DNA of 45,208 nt. It comes from Trachelipus rathkii. Lineage: Eukaryota > Arthropoda > Malacostraca > Isopoda > Trachelipodidae. Of the stretch, positions 38,055 to 45,208 are shown one piece after another; position 1 is the stretch's first letter; every line of letters starts with the position of its first letter. A program made the position numbers and the translations under genes. Location of the stretch: NCBI GenBank assembly GCA_015478945.1, contig JABUQX010061689.1, positions 5,001 through 50,208 on the forward strand, written 5' to 3'. The notes under the pieces are model-generated. The model had not been told where the DNA came from. It searched no databases and worked only from the letters and a program-made list of their open reading frames with translations.

Positions 38055-38135
38055 AGTCGGAGTCCGGAGCCGGAGCCGGAGCCGGAGCTGCGGAGCCGGA
38101 GCCGGCACCGGAGCCGGAGCCGTGGAGCCGGATCC
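38055..38135 (+). repeat. (GGAGCC)n expansion inside a satellite unit
   Basis: GGAGCC hexamers with CGGAGCTG and GGCACC variants in one of the last, longest units of the array. Confidence 0.85.
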
Positions 38136-38429
38136 TGGTATGAATTTTTTTTTCATATAAAAGACTTTGTTAGGAAAAAAAATATATTGTTCACGAAGAC
38201 GGACCTGAACCAAGTTTTAAAATTAGTGCAGAAACCTTAGCCCGATCCGGAGCCGAAGCCAGGATCTAGATTTGGGTATTGAATAAATTTGTTTTTCAAG
38301 AAAAATTTTAGGTGAAAACCGTTTATGATGACCAAAAGAAGTGCTTCATCAATTTTCAATATGTAGAAACCTTACTCGCGAGCCGAAGTCTGAATAAAAG
38401 AATTATTTACGTTTGCGTGGGAATATAAA

Positions 38430-38900
38430 TGGATCACGACTATATTAATATAGTATATATAATACTATATATAATTACTATTATTAATAATATTAGTATA
38501 TTATAAGATATTATATATATATATATTTTATCACTATATTTATGTCTACTATATTATGAAAATTATATATATATATATACTATATATATATATATTATAT
38601 AGATATATATTATTAGATATAATATATTAATTTTATATTTAATATATATTAATATATACTATATTTATATATATATATTAATATAATTATGTGCATAGTA
38701 TATATCATAACCTAGAGATAGTAGGCCAACTAAGTACATATATATATATATGATGATATATATTAATATGGTATATATATATACTATTATATATATTATA
38801 TATAGTATATATTAATATCTATAATATTAATAATATATGATTATATATTATTATTATAATATATATATATACTATATTATATATATTATAATATATGTCC
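38430..38900. repeat. AT microsatellite block
   Basis: Interrupted (AT)n/TAATAT sequence following the satellite. Confidence 0.95.
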
Positions 38901-40040
38901 TTGAGACTATTATAAGATGAGACTGCATCTTTAGGTAGGTGAGTGTGAGTCGAGTGACCGTCCCATATATCTTACCGCATTGTAATTACTATTGGTAAAT
39001 CTTATTTACTCCCGGTATACTTATTAATGTTCAGATTGACTATGTTAAAAATTATGGTTCACATATATATAAAATCAAAGATCACAGCGATTATTACTAG
39101 TAACGAAACGCAGGCTTTTTCAGACAGATGCGATATAAAGATCGTATTAAACCGGTTAATTCTAAAACATCGAACTACCGTTATGTTCGTCAATTTCCTA
39201 CCCGGTTACCCGCGCGTTTCGTGATCATCGTTACAATCCAACTTTCGATTCGGCATCAAGGGCCGGAGTGTGTAAGCGAGTCACGCACTTCGGGTTGTGT
39301 ATGTGCTGGGGCGCAACGTAGAGTACTTCGCACCATGTTGACTCCAAACCCTCTAAGTGTGATGATGTATCAACATCGTGGCGTGGGTCCAACTTGCAGA
39401 ACAGTCCCACTATTACGAGCTTCTCTTTCTGCTAACTATAGAGCGACTAACCGGACATAATTAAGTGAACGTCGGACCATCACTTCACTCGAGATTATTA
39501 GATGCTAAGCTTTTTCTACGACAAGCAGGCCACGTACTCCTAAGGTGAAGTGGTCAATGTTGTGGTCAGTGCGTGTGGCATCCCGATGAACTGATATACC
39601 TCTTATTCACCAAATATTATAGAAGCAACTGCATCAGACGGGCTAAGCCAGGTTCTTGATATCATCGTATCGGAATAGCAGCTTATTTGTATCACCATAC
39701 TATGACCATCTTACAGTTAGGTTGTTAGTAATAACTCTGGATAATACCTTTCATTTATTTATTATTATCTCCAAACGTCTGTAGAATCGATGCGAATTGT
39801 ATGTAATAAGACATTCTCCGTTGACCTCTATTCTTACAAGGTGCAATTGAGCAGCCTCTACCTGAAATCGCAGTCCCCATCCATAATAACCCCCTTTGTT
39901 TCATAAGGTCTTAACAGAATAAACTAACCTCCTGTGCTGGTCGTTCGCCTCACTGTATGAAGCTGCGGAGGGTTACCTTCCTTTGGCCCTGAGGTGTATT
40001 AAAATTTTTTTTTTTATAAAAACATGAAATTTAATTATTT
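38901..40040. other. Unassigned, compositionally balanced sequence
   Basis: About 1.1 kb with near-even base composition, unlike its AT-rich neighbours. Frames up to 110 codons (39128-39460) carry no recognisable motif, and an overlapping frame of similar length exists. No RNA gene recognised. Confidence 0.4.
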
Positions 40041-40044
40041 AATT

Positions 40045-41723
40045 AAGTATCATACTTACCAGAAAAGAAGGCATCTCGGAAGTATACAGATTTCTAATCT
40101 AACTTCTTCGATCATCCCATCACTGCTTTTATACGCCTCTGCCTATATCCTATGCTCAGCGTACTTAAACTTTTAAATCGACAGTAGAGGCGTGGTTGGA
40201 ACACCTGCTGGGCATACCTTGGGCATTCTGCTTGTGGGTTTTTGAATGCTATGTTAGTAACGAACAATCAACCAAAAGTCAAGAAACGACGAAAAAGGCA
40301 CTATTTTGCTTGTTGCGACAAATTTGCAATTATAAAACGACGAAGAAAGTTTTCACTCACGCCAGGATTGAACATCGACAATAAGCGTCGCCGTGTAGAA
40401 TTCAATGTATCAGACAAGCTATCTAACACAGTTTGTCCCTATCCACCTTCCCAGAAAAGAAGGCATATCAGAACAGTTTTTTAAATCTCCTGCTTCGATA
40501 TCACTGCTCTGAAACTTAGTACTTATTTAAATCGAGAAGAGGGTGGTTGGAACACCTTCTGGGATCTACATGGCATTCTGCAGGTGTTCACTGGGTTATC
40601 AGGAAGTACTCCAACCAATAAGTCAAGATACGGCCGGAAATTCCATGTGTACCACATGCTTTGGGTATGCGAACAGAGATTTGTCACATCCATGATATAG
40701 AGACGAAGAATATTAATTTCACTCGCCACGGACTCGAAGCATCGACAAATCAGTGTCGCCTGCCCTTAGTAAACAAATGTCCAGGTGTCCGAAGCTCTAT
40801 CAACTAGTCCTCTTATCCGCACATTTCCTAGAAAAGAAGGCATGATCGGAACAGCTTTTCTACTCGTACTGCTCCGATATCACTGCCTTGTCAAACTCGG
40901 TACTTATTTAAATCGACGGAGGGGGATGGAACACCTGCTGTGCTTCATGCATTCTGCTTGATTGTTCCTGGGTGTATCAGTGAGCAACCGAACAAAGTCA
41001 AGGAACGCAAAAAAAAAAAAAATTGGGGGCCACCACCGCGGCCAATAAACCCAAATTAACCCTATTCTTTTTTTGGAGCCCCTTTGTTAAAGCTGCAGGC
41101 AAATTTAAGTAATAATAAGTTAACGCTGAATACATAAATTTCGCTCGCGCCAGACTCGAACCATCAACAACAGCAGTCGCACGTTAACAGCATTGTACAG
41201 GAAACCGTCTCGCTACTTGTCCGATCACCTTTTTCCAGAAAAAGATGGCATCTGTTGGAACCAATTTTCTTATATATTGCTCCGAAATCACTGTTTTGAA
41301 ACTCGATACTTATTTAAATGGACAGTAGGGTGGTTGGAACACCTGCTGGCGGCCAGTACCATGGCCTTCTGCTTGGGCTGCTCTTTGGTTACAGGGAGCA
41401 TACCAACCAAAGTGAAAGCAAGCGCCGAAATTGGCACACACATACTTGTTGGGTCAAATTTCGCACTAAATAAGAAGAGATATAAAATTTCACTCTCGCG
41501 CACAGGACTTACCATCGACAATCAGCTTCTCGGTTCGTTAGACAATGTGTCGAGTAGGCTCTGAGCGCACTGTGTTCCGATCTATCGCCTACCCAGAAAA
41601 GAAGCAATTCTCGAACAGTTTTAACTAGATTCCTGCTTCGACTGACGATGAGTTTCACTGCTTTCTAAATGCGTAGGCGATCAGTAGTGTATTTTAAATC
41701 CATGAAGCGGTGCTGGACACCCC
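40045..41723. repeat. Tandem array, about 4.4 units of roughly 380 bp
   Basis: Units begin with CCAGAAAAGAAGGCAT near 40059, 40451, 40828, 41236 and 41590. In order each holds TGCTTCGATATCACTGCT, TACTTATTTAAATCGACAG, GGTGGTTGGAACACCTGCTGG, GGCATTCTGCTTG, AACCAA.GTCAAG, TTTCACTCGCGCC and GACTCGAACCATCGACAA. The last unit is truncated and ends in an AT block. The third unit carries an extra stretch around 41010-41110. No protein frame persists across units, so frames inside it are incidental. Confidence 0.9.
41150..41216 (-). other. tRNA-like box A/box B motif within a 380-bp unit
   Basis: On the minus strand GGTTCGAGTCT at 41152-41162 matches the Pol III box B consensus (GGTTCGANTCC) with one mismatch. 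TAGCGAGACGG at 41205-41215 is a weak box A match at a plausible 43-base distance. Diverged equivalents lie near 40365, 40731 and 41505. This suggests the unit contains a tRNA-derived SINE-like head. No full cloverleaf is evident, so it is not called a tRNA gene. Confidence 0.4.
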
Positions 41724-42700
41724 TATATATATAAATATATCAGCTAATATAAGTAGACGTAATATATATATTATATAGCATAGACTAACTAAAAACGTAG
41801 CAAGGTGGATTGACAGGTTAGCTTGAGCTACTAGGTAGAATATATATATTTCTATCATAGTAGTTATATAGTCGTGAGGCGATAATATAATATACTAAGC
41901 TAAAAATACCTGTGACACCTGTCGGACAATAAATCATCCTTTAGCGTTCAAAATAGTTTGGCCTCATCGAACTTACGAATGCTTAATATAAAACATATAT
42001 TTTCAATGGTATTTAATTTATTACATTATTATATATTACATTACTATATATATATGTATATATATATTATATATATATAGTCTTTCAATAAATATTTCAA
42101 TTCATGCTATAGATACTACTTACTTATTATTCATATTAATATATATATATCATAATATATATATATGTATATATATATTATGTAGTAATCTAAGCTTACT
42201 ACCTCACTCTATATAGTATATATATATTTATATAGGAGTATATATTATATATATATATATATATTAATATATATTACTATCATAGTTGTGATATATATAT
42301 ATATAATATATATAATATAGTTTTACTAACAAGGTTATATATTATATATATGTATATATAGTATATAAATAAATATATTTGTAATACTTATAGTATAAGT
42401 TAAATATATAGTATATAATTATATTATATTATTTAGACAATAATTGTATATATATATATACCTATTATATATATGACTCTAGTATATATACTACCGTGAA
42501 TATTGATTACACAGATGATTATATGATATGATATATATATAAATCCCATATATAGTCATTGATATAGATACACGTTATTTATTTTATTAGTAGTGATATT
42601 ATATATTATATATATTATGTATAGTAGTATAAAGAATATTATAGGGGAATTAGTCTATTATTATTATAGTAAATTATATAGGTGATATATGAATGAAAAG
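41724..42700. repeat. AT microsatellite block with small islands
   Basis: Mainly (AT)n and TAATAT, with a non-simple island at about 41790-41990. No coding content. Confidence 0.85.
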
Positions 42701-43780
42701 AAATATATTACTCTATTTGCTCTCTTCCTGAATAAGGAAAAGAGAATACAACTTATACGTATCCAAAAATTGTTTATTTGCGTTTGTGAATCCAAAATCA
42801 CTTCCGATGTTAATTTTAAATTATAGGTACTTATTTATATAATGACACACTCAATTAAAAATATTTCAGATTATAGAGAAAAAAGGCGATAACAGTGTTT
42901 TTTTTTTTCTTAATAATTTTAACACCTTAGGGCTAACAAGCTCCTGCATATAAAACTTTGCATCGCTATAACAGACTGAACGCGTTTATTTAGTTAATGC
43001 TTGTTTTGTTATGATATGTAAGGGTGAATATTGAGAGCTTGTGGGGTATTGTTTGTCTTATGACAAAAGAATATTTTTATGCGGTGTATTGATTGTTCAT
43101 TTACTTCAAAATTTGAAAGTACTTTTTATCAGTGACGAATTGTCGCAAAAATACTTTTTGCGAAAAAGTAAAAATTTGAAATGTAAAAGTCTTAAATTGT
43201 AAATTTAGTTTAGCATACATCAAGGCAATAGCGAAGGATGTTGAGTATCTCAATGGATTGAAGGATGAACGAGTACTCTTAGAAGAGCTGTAAAAATCTT
43301 GTGATAGTATACAAGATTTTAGTGGCCATTTTGTGCAAAGCCCCCAAAAAAAAAAATATCTTGTCCTCTGCCCCACCAAAAAAAAATAGAGAGTACGCCA
43401 ACTAAACTTCTGTCCAATTATATCTAAAGATTCGCAGCATCAGTTGTTTACATTCAAAAAACATATTTCTATAACGACAGCTATAGTCTCATACGGTTTT
43501 CGACAGAAATGGTATTGAGGATAACGTCTTCCACTCCTAATAATGTATTGACAAGAACTTAGAAATTTAAAAATTGTGGCTGCTCCGCCTTGTGACGCTT
43601 TTGCTCTCGCTTGAAACTTTTAAATTTTGTTTTATCTATTATAGTATGATTTCATTCTTCTAACTCTCTCCCATCAGTAAATTAAAATTATTTTATGAAG
43701 ATCTGATTAATTTGGCAGTACCACTTAATAAATCTCTGTATCTTAACTATCTTTCTCACACAGGAAAATCTCCTTCTGGA
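42701..43780. other. Unassigned sequence with a possible coding relic
   Basis: Moderately AT-rich, non-repetitive sequence. The only protein-like piece is at 43166-43297 (listed separately). Short A-runs lie at about 43345-43355 and 43377-43387. Confidence 0.35.
43166..43348 (+). pseudogene. Short protein-like relic, unrecognised
   Basis: A plus-strand frame opens after a stop and reads FSLAYIKAIAKDVEYLNGL, then KDERVLLEEL, a stop at 43292, then KSCDSIQDFSGHFVQSP in the same frame. Amino-acid composition is ordinary (K, D, E and L spread) rather than repeat-driven, and the frame continues after the single stop. It may be a fragment of a decayed gene or transposon ORF. No family is recognised, and it could be chance. 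Confidence 0.25.
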
Positions 43781-43789
43781 ACTTTTATA

Positions 43790-43995
43790 TATATTACTAT
43801 ATATATAGTATATATAATAATTATATAATATACATTTAATATATATACTATATATTATATATACATATAGTATATACTATATATATAATACTATATATAT
43901 ATATAGATAATTATATTTTATTATACGACTATTCATATTATCTATATATATATATTATATTTATATATATATATTATATATATATATATATAAAG
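43790..43995. repeat. AT microsatellite block
   Basis: Interrupted (AT)n ending just before the LINE C-terminal fragment region. Confidence 0.95.
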
Positions 43996-44184
43996 TGGCG
44001 TATCTTGTTATCTGTGGTAATGTATAGTAGTGAAAACTATGGATGATAGGAAATAAAGGTATAGATCTAAAGCACAATTGTGTGGTGTGAAGAAATCTTT
44101 AGAGGCGTGTAGGTGTGAGAGGAATGATAAAATAAGGAATGAACGTGATTAGAAAGTTGTGTTGTGTGGTGTGAGGAAAGGGTA

Positions 44185-44415
44185 AATGAAAGAATAAAAT
44201 GAAAGTACAGTTGAGATGGTTTGGTCATGCGGAAAGGAGATGATGATAGTTTTGGTTGGTTATGGGGATTATGATGTGGGTGAGTATGATGGAATCGACC
44301 AGCTGCGGAGCACCGAAGAAGAAAGTGCGATGAGTCAGTAAAGGAATGACTGGAGGAGAGAAATAGTGAGCTTGTCAGAGGCGAGAACAAAGGTGCATAA
44401 AATAGCTGCAAAAAG
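44185..44415 (+). pseudogene. LINE ORF2 C-terminal fragment
   Basis: The plus strand reads MKVQLRWFGHAER from 44200, then with a frameshift RRDDDSF, NRPAA..HRRRKCDESVKE and, after a stop, LEERNSELVR. This is the familiar tail region found downstream of reverse transcriptase in many non-LTR elements: (L/M)RWFGHV.RR, then G.R.RGRPK..W.D.V..D, then W. Stops and frameshifts show it is dead. It is on the same strand as the RT remnant at 21.1 kb but too distant to be the same insertion without rearrangement. Confidence 0.65.
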
Positions 44416-44459
44416 AGCGGTTTTTCGTGATGGGGGTATTGGTTGTGGACTCGCCTGAA

Positions 44460-45208
44460 GCCAAGAGAGATAACGCCATCTACTCAAATACTGAGCGTAA
44501 TTTTTTGTATGGATACAAATAGGTGAGTCATCTCGATATGCTCGGAAGAGTTCTGCGTTCAGTTGCAGCTTGCTTAGTGTGAGTAGGCATTTTCGAACTA
44601 ACGTTAGCGTATGTTTTACTCACTAAAAGTTTAAAGAAGAGCAGGAGTACAAGGCTGCAGGCTCTTCTTTTCGACTTGCGTCATATTCTTCTTAGCTACC
44701 TGTTGTTCTGTTTTCCGGTGCATTTTGGACTCGTGACTTATGTCTCTGCTAGTCTTGGGGAGAGAAGGTGGGTGTGCACGTGTTGAAAGCCAAATGGATT
44801 AGTATATATATATTAGACAGTAATTTTTTAAATTAGGTATATTATTATGGTGTATATATAGGCAGTTGGTATTATGTTTATATTTAGTGAGATGATATAG
44901 GTAACGTAGATATGTAAGGTATTAGTTGGATGAGTATATACTTGTGTATATAATATATCAATAATATTATTTTATATACTATATTATGTATTATAGTGTT
45001 ATATATATATTATTAGTTCGAATGTACTATATTATACTTTATTGTTATCCACGACTCCCTTTATAGGTAATTCATTGGGAGCCACGAAACTCTATAGTGA
45101 TATACATTTAATCAGATGTGGCTTTAGATATTGAAACACCTGGTGTTGCACTCACGGACTCTGGTAGCCTTAGAAAATACATAAGTTAGTGAGCGTTAGT
45201 GATTTAAG
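44460..45208. other. Unassigned trailing sequence
   Basis: Mixed sequence with no gene recognised. An AT-rich, partly microsatellite stretch lies at about 44800-45030. The last 150 bases are non-repetitive without a clear frame. Confidence 0.4.

Larger units (their letters stand above)
34530..38395. repeat. Satellite array, about 22 units, mean 164 bp
   Basis: Tandem array recognised by an anchor of the form AAATAGTGCAGAAACCTTAGTCG, seen near 34909, 35055, 35216, 35377, 35560, 35742, 36253, 36578, 36864, 37198 and on to 38222 and 38360. Each unit has three parts. The first is a GC-rich core of GGATCCGGAGCC, GAAGCCGAAGTCGG and GGATCCTGGGTATGAA. The second is an AT-rich part of the form TTTTTCA.AAAATATTTTTTTAGGTGAAAAATTTATT. 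The third is GCCAGAAGACGTGCTGAACAATTTTC. Unit length ranges from roughly 120 to 210 bp, mainly through core expansion. Glycine/serine- or proline-rich frames across it are products of the core. Edges are degenerate. Confidence 0.92.

Noticed and set aside
39128..39460. 110-codon frame with near-normal composition
   Set aside because: It overlaps another frame, has no recognisable motif, and its length is unsurprising in sequence of even composition.
41193..41564. 123-codon frame, seemingly balanced composition
   Set aside because: It lies inside the 380-bp tandem array and is not conserved as a frame in the other units.
34530..41723. CRISPR array or prokaryotic repeat system
   Set aside because: Units are direct tandem satellites without unique spacers, cas genes or any prokaryotic coding context.

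Overview
The window reads as repeat-rich nuclear DNA from a multicellular eukaryote. It is strongly AT-rich, packed with long (AT)n, (AAT)n and (CA)n microsatellites, and holds only broken retrotransposon remnants, tandem satellites and large inverted repeats. No intact protein gene, rRNA gene or operon is visible, and no open reading frame exceeds about 150 codons; the longest ones are shadows of repeats. Dense simple repeats with decayed non-LTR retrotransposons would suit an arthropod such as a decapod crustacean. That is inference from style only, because no taxon-specific gene is present. Some microsatellite tracts and apparent indels may be assembly or read errors.

Layout. 1-640: AT microsatellite. 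650-5100 and 9595-13980: two diverged direct copies of one long segment about 8.95 kb apart, each running CA-rich block, AAT/AT block, degenerate sequence, short tandem repeat, ATT-rich end. The spacer at 5100-9595 carries a cluster of GC-rich hairpins near 6.0-6.2 kb. 13980-18830: AT blocks and unassigned sequence with one GC-rich palindromic island near 16.0 kb. 18831-20140: a small GC-richer hairpin module, two long (AAT)n arrays and a CT-rich tract.

21.09-23.04 kb: a decayed plus-strand non-LTR (LINE) reverse transcriptase, recognisable by a GK..GEDGI-like motif, the YDLKKAF and VPREKLW boxes and a YADD catalytic box, broken by stops and frameshifts. Two further RT-like fragments lie at 27.05 and 27.9 kb in non-collinear order, and a LINE C-terminal fragment lies at 44.19 kb.

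28.2-33.45 kb: the most structured part. A pair of roughly 220 bp inverted repeats encloses two further imperfect palindromes of about 1 kb, each with A/T homopolymers, and one has a GC-rich central stem. This looks like a foldback-type element or nest of elements. 34.53-38.40 kb: a satellite of about 22 units averaging 164 bp, each joining a GC-rich GGAGCC/GGATCC core to an AT-rich arm. 40.05-41.72 kb: a second tandem array of about 4.4 units of roughly 380 bp, each with a tRNA-like box B motif on the minus strand. The rest is AT microsatellite and unassigned sequence. The window shows no cooperating gene set; its content is best explained by repeat birth, duplication and decay.
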